From the NCBI GenBank assembly GCA_963580455.1, contig OY756971.1:16329001-16393000 (forward strand): a DNA stretch of 64,000 nt, written 5' to 3'. This stretch comes from Euonymus europaeus (taxonomy: Eukaryota > Streptophyta > Magnoliopsida > Celastrales > Celastraceae). Under the pieces are notes generated by a model. It was not told the DNA's origin, made no database searches, and saw nothing but the letters and a program-made list of their open reading frames with translations. This document shows, one piece after another, positions 1 through 9,599 of the stretch (the first letter of the stretch is position 1; every line of letters begins with the position of its first letter). A program made the position numbers and the translations under genes.

Positions 1-152
1 CGAATTAGAGTTTTCCAGTTTCTTTCTGAATTTTTCGACATCATATGTGGTATGCGGGGGTGATAGATAGGCAATTCGCATTTTCTGCTCATCTCAGACA
101 AGTATGTTTGACAAGTATGTTGAGCTTATATTCTTCTGATATGCTGCAACAG

Positions 153-1078
153 ATTATATCCGGAGTCTTATTGAAAAGAATCAGCGGCTTGCGGCAATTA
201 AAGTAATCCATGCTGTAGACATGATTGACAAGTTCCCACTTGTACCTGTGCTGAAAGATCATTTGAACTACATCAAGAATAAGGCCGAGATACCATGCAA
301 GAAGAACAAGATAGCTGGGGTCATAAACGATCTGATATCTCAACTAAGAGGTGTGATGGAATGTATTTTACATTTCAAACTTGAATCTCAAATCTCGGTT
401 AAGACCGTTGAAGAACAAATCTGGCAGCTGGAGAAGCAAAAGGCCAAGGAACCGGAAGAGCTTGAAGAATCTAAACTCAAACGTGAAGCGCCTGCTAAAT
501 CTGAATCACTGCAAAAGAAACATAAGCAGCAGCAGTCTACTGCCTCCGCCACTGCCCCTGTTGTCTCATCTACCTCTGGCCCTCCCTCTGTTACTGCATC
601 CACTTTTAGTAACAGCCCTAAGATGAGACAAAAAAAGAAGAAGAAAAGCATGTTTCCTCATCAAACTCAATCACAGCATTCCCAGTTCCCAGCACGTCAA
701 AGTCCACGGCAACCTCACCAGTGGCCTACAGTTGCAGCTCCACCACATCATTATCATAACCCAGCAGTTGCCACTCCACCACATCAGCACCATCATCCAG
801 CAGTTGCAGCTCCACCACATAATTATCATGACCCAGCAGTTGCCGCTCCACCACATCAGTACCATCATCCAGCAGTTGCAGCTCCACCACATCATTACCA
901 TCATCCAGGCCCTTTTGGTTATGCTGGTGCACCACACTGGGAGATATCAGCCATACCCTATAATTTTCAAGCAAATGCGACTCCTGGGTTCTGTTCTGAG
1001 AACATCAGACCTCCTTGTCACCAGAATGGAATGGGGCTACCCGGTCCTGGTATGCACATGCCCTTTGGGAGGTTCTAG
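153..1078 (+). CDS. FRIGIDA-like protein, C-terminal exon (5' exons outside window or unresolved)
   Basis: The open frame reads from a probable splice acceptor (AG at 151-152 after a pyrimidine-poor tract) to a TAG at 1076-1078. The first residues carry the FRIGIDA-family signature: an IRSLIEKNQRLAAIK helix, then the IDKFP-VPVLKDHL block and, about 70 residues on, MECILHFKLESQ and a QLEKQKAKE helix. These blocks are typical of the Frigida domain (Pfam family of FRL proteins), which in Arabidopsis act in the nucleus with FLC activators; any flowering role here is inference from family. After the domain comes a Lys/Glu-rich coil, a Ser/Thr/Pro-rich linker, a lysine cluster (KKKKKK), then a His/Pro repeat tract and a Gly/Pro-rich tail ending FGRF. 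The frame is closed by a TGA at 137-139, so an upstream exon is required; I could not identify it with confidence in bases 1-150. No stops or frameshifts are visible, and this is the only intact host-like coding exon in the window. Confidence 0.85.
731..910 (+). repeat. 36-bp coding minisatellite: five His/Pro-rich 12-residue repeats
   Basis: Five consecutive 36-bp units encode variants of V-A-A-P-P-H-x-Y-H-x-P-A inside the FRIGIDA-like exon. Units differ at few positions (T for A in unit 2; H, N or Q at the second variable site; N, H or D at the third). The repeat is in frame, so gain or loss of units would change protein length without frameshift. Histidine density (3-5 per unit) is unusual for the family's low-complexity C-terminal tail. 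Confidence 0.9.
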
Positions 1079-1829
1079 GGATGCACCTAATAATAACTGG
1101 TCTCTTTATCCTCTTTTTTTTTTGTTCAGAAAGACTAGCAGCACTCATTGGTTTCGGCTTTCTTGCTGCTAAATTAATTTTGTAAAGCTTTTAACCCCTA
1201 ATTATCCTTTTAGAAGATGCATGCCACTCTAAGAATTAGCTTGTCTGTAAAATGATTGGTATCTACGGTGTAGCATTAGCTGCATAATTAATTTTGGGTG
1301 TTTCCAATAACGCTATATTTGGTTGCCCATGGGAATTAGCTGTTCTAGCCGGAACGGTCGTACCAAACATAGTAAAAGAGGTATTTAAAACGAACATTGG
1401 TAATCTTGGAAAGATTTTGCAGGAGGTAGTTGCATATTCTGCAACCCTTTACTAATCTCCCCAGGGAGGTCAAAAACTGCTCCTGAGTCTAGAATTTAGA
1501 ACATAAGCAAAACAATGCAACAATGGGAAAATAGGAAAAGAAAAAAAATAATCAAAGGAACAAACTACTATGACAACCTGCTCACTATAAATCTCATGAT
1601 ATGCCGAAACAGTCACACTGGCCATTGCATTTTTCAGTGTTTCGAAAGCTCCCTGGGCTGCGTCATCCAAAGGAAAGCATTATTCCGCAACAAATTAGTA
1701 AGAGCAATCAACTTATCATAAATTGCGCAAGGACTCCAAATTAGCAAAGGAAAGCCAACTGCTCTGCAACTTTGATGGGTTGATTGCTACAGCAACAACA
1801 AAGATAATATGAACCAAATACTCAATGTG
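1079..1829. other. 3' flank of the FRIGIDA-like gene; probable 3' UTR then intergenic
   Basis: The first 200-250 bases are T-rich and plausible 3' UTR. No clear gene follows. A short minus-strand stretch (about 1600-1670) reads DDAAQGAFETLKNAMASV, which resembles the linker before RNase H in gypsy polyproteins and is listed separately. The rest shows nothing I can assign. Confidence 0.5.
1530..1675 (-). pseudogene. Possible tiny gypsy RT/RNase H relic
   Basis: About 20 residues (DDAAQGAFETLKNAMASV) look like the segment joining reverse transcriptase to RNase H in Ty3/gypsy chromoviruses. The similarity fades within about 30 residues and there is no flanking domain, so this may be chance. It lies between the FRIGIDA-like gene and the Tat-like element. 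Confidence 0.3.
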
Positions 1830-2402
1830 TGATGACACCAAAGGAACCCTCCAACCAAAGATTAGCACATAGCACAAAAGGACAAAAGATTCCTCTTTGG
1901 CGGTGCATACACAACAGATGCTTTTCTCGGTCCTCGCTTCTCGGACCTTATCGTGGAGACAAACATTACGCTTGGCATCCCAATCTTGTAGCAAAGTCCA
2001 CAACCTAAGGGAAACAAGCTCCTTATTCAACAAGGACTCTCCCTTGGTGGTTTCCTATTCTGATAGGAACTCTACTCTAGAAAGAACTTCACTCCAAATA
2101 GGAGAAGGAGAATTCTATGGCTATAAAAAGGGGTCCTTCGATAGTTAAGTTTGAGACACTTTTCTAAAGTACGCTATTCAACTCCTAGAGCATCAAGCAA
2201 TGTAGTCCAAGATACACACGTTCACATCTGACTTGAGCGTTGGAGTGCCAACGACAGAGAATAAACTCTGGCAGGCTCTTAGCTCACGTTTGCTCATTTA
2301 CGTAGGAAGGTTACCAACTGAGAAGAGCAGTGCAACCCGAGAAGACCTAGCTAGGACATAGCCTAAATCGTCATTCAAGCAAGCTAGTTTTTGACATCAT
2401 CA
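1830..2402 (+). repeat. 5' LTR of the Tat-like element
   Basis: Matches 18701-19276 along its length. It begins TGATGACACC and ends GACATCATCA. A TATA-like stretch (CTATAAAAAG) lies near 2119, about 290 bp into the LTR, at a position suited to a U3 promoter. Confidence 0.8.
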
Positions 2403-2424
2403 AATTGGCGTCATTTGTTTTCCC
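2403..2424 (+). promoter_or_regulatory. Probable primer-binding site, degenerate
   Basis: Immediately after the 5' LTR the sequence AATTGGCGTCATTTG resembles the TTGGCGCCGT start used by many plant gypsy elements. It is mutated, so the tRNA cannot be named with confidence. Confidence 0.45.
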
Positions 2425-2799
2425 AAAAAAACAAATCATGGTCTGAACTAGGAATGCAAGAGGAAGTCAACAACCCGATCCCTTAGCCAGCTAGAAACGC
2501 CTAAGCCGAGCAACTGGGTCAACCATAACTCTAGGATCAAATCAACCAACTGATTCAATAGATGAATGCTTTGCTTAAAGATTGGACCAGATCGAAGAGC
2601 AAATTCGAGCACCCCTAAGCAATCCCTCTAGGATAGGGAACAAAATTCTCAAACTAGAGAATCATGGTCTCCTAGCCGAGCTACGCCCTTAATGGCTGCT
2701 AGTTGATGAACTCGCCCTACACACACACGAGGGGGAGAGCAAGTTCATCGAAGGCACAGTTGATCGCGAAATTGCTACAATGCAAGAATGTCCATTCCT

Positions 2800-3760
2800 C
2801 GACACAATGGAATGGGATAAGAATCTAACACCATTAGCACGTGAGATACAAAATGCTTACCTAAGAACTTCAAAGGGGAGAACGTTGAAAAATACAATGG
2901 TAAGGGAGATTCTTTGGACCATGTTATATGCTTTCAAACCATGATAATGTTCCTACAAGCCTCTCAGAAAGCCTACAACTAGATCTTCCTAGTCTACCTA
3001 ATAGAAGTAGCCCAAAAATGGTTTAGAGCTCTCCCTCAAGGCATCGTTCATAGCTTCAACGACCTAAAAAATCAATTAGTCGCACACTTTGCAAGTTCTT
3101 AGCAAGTTAAGAAGACAAAAACTACACTAGTGTCTATATGCCGGAAGCCAAATGTGAGCCTCCGAGAATTTGTAATGAGATTTAACAATGACTATATGGA
3201 CCTGCCCAACCTACAATCAATAATCCCAATTATTGCATTTATAACAGGATTTCGACATCCTATGTTGAAACACTTCCACTCAAATAAGCATGCTAAGAGC
3301 ATTCTATGACTTCTTTCAAGGTTATAGAAGTACATTATCGCAGATGAGATGATGACTGCGCTTCATATTACCAAGAAGTCTCTAGAAAGGTCCCCTTCAA
3401 GGAAGAGAAACAATTGTGGCCAACCTATAGGGGACAAGAAGTGGTTCGAGGATGGAAAATCCTCTTCTTAGAAAGATGAACAGTTAAAAACCACACGATA
3501 TGGCTCCTAGAATTTTCTCAACACCTCCATAAAGAACGTCCTAAATAAGATACAGGACTGAGACATATTAGATAGCCGCCAAATATGAAACTCACACTTA
3601 AGAGAAAAAAGAGTGACAAGTATTGCTAGTTTAATAGAGGACCTGGCCATGACACTGATGAGTGTCATCATATCAAGGATGAGATAGAAAACCTCATCCA
3701 AATGGATTATCTCAAGTTGAGAAAGCTTCCTAGGTCAAAAAGAATACACTAGAGCAATTC
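2800..3760 (+). pseudogene. gag pseudogene of the Tat-like element
   Basis: In shifting frames one can read capsid-like blocks: PLAREIQNAYL, then KYNGKGDSLDHV, WFRALPQGIVHSFNDLK, and SLREFVMRFNNDYMDLP, matching the order in Tat-clade gag. Around 3620-3715 a degenerate zinc knuckle reads YC, GHDTDEC, followed by IKDEIENLIQMDYLKLRK. Stops and at least one frameshift interrupt it (for example near 2860, 2980 and 3102). It is not translatable as one protein. Confidence 0.7.
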
Positions 3761-3859
3761 ACCAAGTATCTGACCAAAGGGAGATAGCAAAAGCTAAGGA
3801 TGAGAAGATTGTGTCCTCGAAAAAAGACGAGGATGGTTTTCTTCCAACCCTATGATGAT

Positions 3860-3981
3860 GCGCTGCTCGTCGAGGCCATCATTGTCAATTCTTAGTGGAC
3901 AATGGTAGCGCAACTGATGTTATCTTCTATCATGCCTATAGACAAATGAAGCTCCCAAAAGAAAGTTTGAAGAAGTACTTA
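3860..3981 (+). pseudogene. Aspartic protease, first part (Tat-like element)
   Basis: The frame reads QFLVDNGSATDVIFYHAY, a retropepsin active-site block with D-N-G-S at 3898-3909, the form usual in plant Tat-type proteases. It is cut at 3981 by the nested chromovirus-like element and resumes near 7734. Confidence 0.7.
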
Positions 3982-4324
3982 TGACAGAGTGAAACAACAA
4001 AAGTAGAAAATGTATGAACAGAATGATTCAAACGAGTCTTTGATTTAACCAAAGAACTAGCACAGTAGACAAACTCTGCAGAGAATAGCAAGCACGACAG
4101 CTACTATTTTGCTTAAATTTTATGTCCAAATCTAGGGTTTTCCAAAACCCAATAAAGAAAAATAAAAGGTGTCAGACCTTAACATCCAAACAGCAACAAC
4201 TATAGAGTAAAATAATACAAAACAAGTCCATCAAATAGCAGCTAAAATCTAGCAGTAAAATAGTAGAAAATAAGATTAAAAAGGGTTAACTCTATCCAGG
4301 TAGTCATAAGCTAGTTGCTTTGCA
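3982..4324 (-). repeat. 3' LTR of nested chromovirus-like element
   Basis: Pairs with 7392-7730; both contain AAACGAGTCTTTGATTTAAC and ATGTCCAAATCTAGGGTT. The end of the pol frame runs into this LTR from the right. Confidence 0.75.
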
Positions 4325-5790
4325 TAAGTCTCCCCCACTTGAAATGAGCTTGACCCCAAGCACAAGTCTGGATAGAGAGGTTCATCATCCGCACAGTAAG
4401 CATGAAGGTTAGCTATGTTGAAAGTCTTGGAGATGCACAACTTATCTGGAAGATCAATGACATAAGCATTGTGATTGGCTTTATAAAGGACGACATATGG
4501 ACCATACTTTCGTGGTCGTAGTTTGCTATAGGTCCCCATAAGGAATCATTCACGTCGTAAATAGACCATCACCTTGTCCCCAACATCAAAATCAGCATGC
4601 CTACGGTGCTTATCTACAGTAGCTTTGTATCTTGAATTGGAAGCTTGTGGTTTTGAAGTCACTTCTTGTTGCATTTGTTGAACATCGACTGTCATAGCCT
4701 CGACAGTAGTATGGGTGGCAAATTCAAAAGGAAGTCTAGCAAGGTCCAAAAGCATGGTGTACACAATAGAAAATGGCGAACGACTAGTTGAGCTATGAAA
4801 AACATTATTAAAGAAAAATTCCACTTGGGAAAGAGCATAGTCACATTACCTCGGTTTACTCCCACATATGCAACAAATCATGGTGCCCAAAGTTCGATTG
4901 ATCACTTTTGTCCGACCGTCATTTTGAGGATCTGTCGTGCTACTGAATTTCAATGTTGTATCAAACAACTTTCAAATAGTTACCCAAAAATGACTCATGA
5001 ACTTTGGGTCATGATTGGAAGCGATAGAAGAGGGAACACCATCTAAACAGACAACTTCACGAAAAAAAGTCAAGAAATATGCGAAGTTTCAAAAGTCTTC
5101 CTGCAGGGAATAAAATGAACCATCTTGGAAAATCTATCCACCGCCACAAAGACAAAATCTGTGCCCCTCGAGGTACGAGATATACCCAATACAAAATCCA
5201 TAGAAAGATTAGTCCAAATACCATCCAAAATGGGCGAGGGGGTGTACAAGCCAGTGTTCTGAGTTCTACCCTTGGAAACTAGGCAAACAAAACACTTGCA
5301 AGATGGAAACCACCACAACATGGATTTCACTCACCTCCTTAGCTTCTTCTCGAAATTGAGTGTTAGTGTCACCAATGTCAGAAAAGACTCCCTTTTTTGC
5401 TTGGGAAATGTTGAAAGATTTTTATGCAAAGACAAAACCATAACAATTTTGTACCCTTTCAAATTAAACAGATAAACATTTTCGTGACCCCGATAAATAA
5501 CATCCACATCATATTGACATGGTTTGCCCAAAAGAAGATTACGCGCATCCATATCAATCACTTCACAAGTAACATTAGCATGATAAAACAGTCAAATCTA
5601 GAGGGGTACACGACACACTTTGGTCATATTGACACTAGGGCCTTTATGAGCCCACCCAATAGAGTATGGTGGTGGATGTGGCTCGATAGGTAACCCTAGA
5701 TGTTGCACTAAATTTAAAGAGACAAAATTATTACACCTGCCATTATCGACATTCAAATCACATACCTTCTTCTGAATCATATAAGTGGAT
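4276..5790 (-). pseudogene. pol pseudogene (protease and integrase, RT and RNase H missing)
   Basis: Reading the minus strand from 5790: a retropepsin-like block (VCDLNVDNGRCNNFVSLNLV, with D-N-G), then MDARNLLLGKPCQYD at the end of protease (about 5530-5561). At about 5330 the text jumps straight into integrase core ([42 protein letters not shown]). RT, RNase H and the integrase zinc finger are absent, an internal deletion. The second integrase Asp block reads IASNHD (Asp to Asn) and the Glu block reads RTKVINRT (Glu to Lys). The C-terminal tail keeps LRPRKYGPY and NAYVIDLP before running into the LTR. Confidence 0.8.
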
Positions 5791-5989
5791 CAAAAAAAAT
5801 ATTGCGCCTCTGTCTTGGTTCTTCAACCTGAGTTGAAACACAAGAATCACTGATGAACTAAGGCAACTCGCTCACCATCACCATCTTCCTCTCTTGCAAT
5901 CTCGTAATACTTCTTATAAATCAATAATTGGTCATGCCCTTCTTTAGCACCATGCCTCTTTATCCACTAGATTAACTTTAGGATGTTCT

Positions 5990-6760
5990 GGAAAAACATT
6001 AGAATGGTGCCCCAATTATCAAAAACGGCAGCACTTGCCTGTAGTAGGCCTTACATAAGGGTTGAGTGCCTTGGTAGGAGCTTCTTTGGAAGTTGTAGTG
6101 GCAGTCTGGGTAGGTTTACTAGCCACGAGTTTACTGAAAGTGAGAGCAGCGGTGGAAGTATTACCAGCCTTCCACGTTCTCTTCGAATTAGTAGGCCTCA
6201 TACTTTTTTGTTCAATAAATTTAGCTTTCAAAGCCATATTGTTTACTTCCTCCACTGTCCAAATAACTTGGATTCCCATATGCTCACGGATACTTTGGCA
6301 TAAAGTATTCACATATCAGGCAACACGCTAGAACTCAGACTCATTCAAATAATTCCGGTTGAACAATTTGTACCACTCCGTGGTATAATCAAACACTATA
6401 CGGGAGTCCTCCATGCAATTTTGGTATAACTAGAATAGATACTGCTCATAATTGAGTGGCAAAAAACATACCCATTAAAAATTCTTTCATTCTCTATCAA
6501 GATCTAAGAGCCAATTTTTCTTGTCATTACTGGATGCATTTCAATTGATCCCACTATAATGAAGCACTCTCTTTCAGCCAATAAGCCACCATCTTCACCA
6601 TCTTATCACTATCAATTTCCATTACATTGAAAAATTGATCAACTTCAGATAACCAATCTAGGAAAGCTTCTATTTGCAACCCTTCATCAAATTATGGAAT
6701 ATTAGTTTTCAATCGAAAGTGATTATGCCTCGGGTAGTCCATATCTCATCTGTTGACCTC
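5990..6760 (-). pseudogene. gag pseudogene of nested chromovirus-like element
   Basis: Minus-strand text includes IPYFDEGLQIEAFLDWL, VDQFFNVMEIDSDKMVKMVAYWLKE and ASLWWDQLK, the capsid signature of Reina/Tekay-type gag. The rest (6019-6312) is a lysine- and threonine-rich tail ending in a TGKCCRF remnant, probably the worn zinc knuckle. Stops occur around 6500-6530 and near 6320. Confidence 0.7.
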
Positions 6761-7376
6761 AATCTACTAGTTGATCGTCTCCAACCCTATACTAACCAAA
6801 TTATTATTCATTGTTAAAATCTCCCCTCTCATCCCCATTATCACTACTATCCATGACTGGTTGGAATCACTTTGATGGGCGGGGAAACACATACCCCCTC
6901 TCTACCACCCTCAACCTTTGCCACTTTTAGCCCTATCTTGAAATTGATTGGGTTGTCGAAACTTGAATGGCTGGCTACTGTTGGTAAATCTTCCAGTTTC
7001 GTCATGCTCAAGTGGTGTGGGTGAGGTTGCAGTGGTCAGTCACCATTATCAAATTTCATCTCAACATCTATAGTTGACCCTTCATCCAGGGTTGGTGGTG
7101 CTACTCCTTTACCATCATGGTAGTGCTATGCTGGTGCGGGAGGACATTGTAGTGGTCGAATGATGATGGGCTCTAGCCTGTGGCCTAGTGAAGATGCTGT
7201 TGGATTTTTAATTTCACAAGATAAGTGCTTTTCTACCTCTTCATGCTTATCATTCGTCGCCACAACGAGAGCATGAAGCTCCTTAATGGCTGCTAGTAAC
7301 TGACCCTCATGTTGCTCAACGACCTGAGTCTTGACGATTTATTTTTCTCTTCCTATGGTTATTCTAGAAAGAACGT

Positions 7377-7391
7377 AACTATGATACCAAA
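7377..7391 (-). promoter_or_regulatory. Primer-binding site, initiator Met tRNA type
   Basis: The minus strand reads TTTGGTATCATAG immediately inside the 5' LTR, one change from the standard TGGTATCAGAGC start complementary to tRNA-iMet. Confidence 0.7.
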
Positions 7392-7730
7392 TGACATAGT
7401 GAAATCGAAGGAGTAGAAAATGTATAAACACAATGACTCAAACGAGTCTTTGATTTAACAAGAGAACTAGCATAGGAGATAAACTCCATAGAGATTAGCA
7501 AGCATAATTGCTGCTATTTTGCTTAAAATTTTATGTCCAAATCTAGGGTTCTCGACCAACGAAGACAAATAAAAGGTCTCATAGCTCAACATCCAAACAA
7601 CAACAGCTAAAGAACAAAATGATACAAAATAGGTTTAGCAAACAATAGTTAAAATCTAGTAATAAAACAGTCGAGAATAAGATTAAAGGGTGTCAACTCT
7701 ATCAAGGTATTCACAGGCTATTTGCTCTGC
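7392..7730 (-). repeat. 5' LTR of nested chromovirus-like element
   Basis: Pairs with 3982-4324. On the plus strand it begins TGACATAGTG directly after the reverse complement of the primer site. Confidence 0.75.
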
Positions 7731-8220
7731 GTCATCCCATCTCCCTTATATGGTTTGACGGAAGAGCAGGTAATCCCAATGGGAATGGTCTCTTTACCCA
7801 TAACCTTTAAGACCCATTCGAGAACTAAGTTATTTATGGTGGAATTCTTGGTCGTTGACGTCAAATTCCCTACTTTCCCCTCATTGACCGACCACTATTA
7901 TATCAACTACAAGCTATTTTCTCCACCTACTACCTAAAGATGAAGTTTCCCACCAGGAAAGCAATAGGCGAAGTCCAAGAAAACCAAAAGCTTGCTCGTT
8001 AGATGTATTTCACTGACCTAAAACACAAAAGGAAGTCAGTCTCCTTATTGGAACTAGTAGATTTCCGAGATACAACCATCCTGAAACCCACGATAGTCGA
8101 GAAGCTGAACCCACTAATTGTAGATGAGGGAACAAAAAAAAAGCTATATCATTGGTCCGTGTTGACTAGAGACTTAACAAAAAAGCTTAATAAGTCTACT
8201 CCTAAGAGCCAATGATATGT
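7731..8220 (+). pseudogene. Aspartic protease, second part, and linker to RT (Tat-like element)
   Basis: Downstream of the nested element the frame resumes with SPLYGLTEEQVIPMGM and FLVVDVKFPTF, which correspond to the second half of the same protease as at 3860-3981. The catalytic half and this half being on opposite sides of the insertion shows that the insertion hit coding sequence. A stop (TAG at 8000-8002) and frame loss follow in the linker region up to about 8220. Confidence 0.65.
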
Positions 8221-8399
8221 TCGCATGGAATGCAGATGAATTGCATGGGATAAGCACATATTTCATTACACAAAGTCTCAACATAAAACATAGTAGCAAA
8301 TCAGTAAAGTAGAAAAAATGAATTTTTCTCTGAACAAACAAGAAGTAATAAATATTGCGGTAAACTAACTTCTCGATGCCAAGTTGATCCGAGAAGTTC

Positions 8400-8800
8400 A
8401 TTATCCATAATGGCTCGCCAACGTCATAATAGTTGTAAAACTAAATGGCCAGTGGTGCATGTGCATGGACTTCACCGATCCTAACAAAACATATCCAAAA
8501 GAAAGCTATTCTTTTACCCAAGATCGATCAATTAGTAGATGTTATCTCAAGAAAAGGGCCTCCTCCGCTTTCTTGACGCATATTCAAAATATCGTCAGAT
8601 CTAGAACGGCCTAGAAAATGAGTAACACAATTCTTTCATAACTTTGGAGGGCACATATTATTAACAAGTGATGCCCTTTGGGTTGAAAAATGATGGTGCA
8701 TCTTACCAGAGTCCGGTCAACAAAATATTCGCTCCATTGCTAGGGAATACAATAGAGGCTTACGTGGATTAAATATTGGTGAAAAGTAAGGCTGCGAAGG
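8400..8800 (+). pseudogene. Reverse transcriptase core (Tat-like element)
   Basis: Pieces in several frames correspond to RT: CMDFTDPNKTYPKESY near 8465-8510, a FLDAYSKYRQ-like stretch near 8570-8600, and MPFGLKN-like text near 8670. At the catalytic motif the frame reads YVD followed by TAA (8770-8772), so the second aspartate codon is replaced by a stop. Several other stops and indels make this clearly dead. Confidence 0.7.
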
Positions 8801-9084
8801 ACTATCTAATTGATCTAAATATTGTATTTTATGTCTTTAATAAGTACGAAATGAAGCTATGCCTGGAGAAATGTGCCTTTCGAGTCTCATCAGGAAAATT
8901 CATTGGTTTTCTCATATCTAAATGAGGACTTGAGTTAAATCTCGAGTAGGTTGAAGCCATCATCAACATGTAGGCACCGCGGAATAAGAAAGAAGTACAG
9001 CAGCTTACAATCCAAACAACAACCTTAAGCCACTTTCTTGCCAGATCAGGAGACAAGTGTAGACATTTCTTCAATGCACTCAAC

Positions 9085-9594
9085 AAGACAAAAGTTTTTT
9101 AGTGGAATGGGGAGTGTCAAAAAGCTTTCGAAGAACTAAATTCCTATCTTAGCCAGCCACCACTTCCTACCTCCCCCGATAATGGAGAGCCATTGTTTGT
9201 ATATCTTGCAAGTACCAACCACGCGGTAAGTGTAGTGCTTATATAAGAAGAAAATAAATTTCAAAAACCCATATATTATACTAGCAAAGTACTAGCAACA
9301 ACGAGAACTATGTACAATCGAGTAGAGAAACTTGCAATAGTGCTTGTGATGACAGCGAGGAAGTTGTGGCTTTACTTCAAAGTTCACACAATTATAGTTC
9401 TAATCGACCAATCATTGAAAGGGATGCTACATAAGTTGGATACCTCTAGCTGGTTGATCAAATGGTCAATAGAACTTAGTGAATTTGATCTTCACTTCCA
9501 ACCAATAAAGTTCATTAAAGCTCAAGCATTGGTAGACTTCATTAATGAATGTCATCAGTTCTATATAAGATTGCCTAGAGAAGATAATCGATAA
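9085..9594 (+). pseudogene. RNase H domain (Tat-like element)
   Basis: One frame reads WNGECQKAFEELNSYLSQPP, then LFVYLASTNHAVS, and after one stop YYTSKVLATTRTMYNRVEK, LVMTARKLWLYF and VLIDQSLKGMLHK. This is the RNase H fold order of gypsy polyproteins, where the first strand should carry the catalytic D; here it reads YLAST. The 3' part (9310-9594) is open and ends with the FINEC block. A stop in the first part near 9245 breaks the domain. Confidence 0.75.
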
Positions 9595-9599
9595 GCCGA

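Larger units (their letters stand above)
3982..7733 (-). mobile_element. Nested chromovirus-like gypsy element (Reina-like), internally deleted
   Basis: Two related sequences of about 340 bp (3982 to about 4324 and 7392 to about 7730) flank minus-strand gag and pol remnants. Next to the right LTR, the minus strand reads TTTGGTATCATAG, an initiator-Met tRNA primer site, so the right copy is the 5' LTR. Next to the left LTR, the minus strand has AAGTGGGGGAGACT, a polypurine tract that is also coding. Short LTRs and an iMet primer site fit the Reina group of chromoviruses, which is inference. LTR divergence is about 15% by eye. The outer boundaries are not exact to a few bases and I could not confirm a target duplication. 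Confidence 0.75.

Noticed and set aside
671..974. Minus-strand frames rich in W, M and V opposite the His/Pro repeat
   Set aside because: Reverse-strand shadows of the 36-bp repeat.
732..1172. Open frame of 146 codons overlapping the FRIGIDA-like exon
   Set aside because: It is the +1-shifted shadow of the His/Pro repeat; it has repetitive QLHHI text and no independent signal.
1897..2148. 83-codon frame in the 5' LTR of the Tat-like element
   Set aside because: Not kept in the 3' LTR copy at 18694-18903 beyond chance; LTR sequence.
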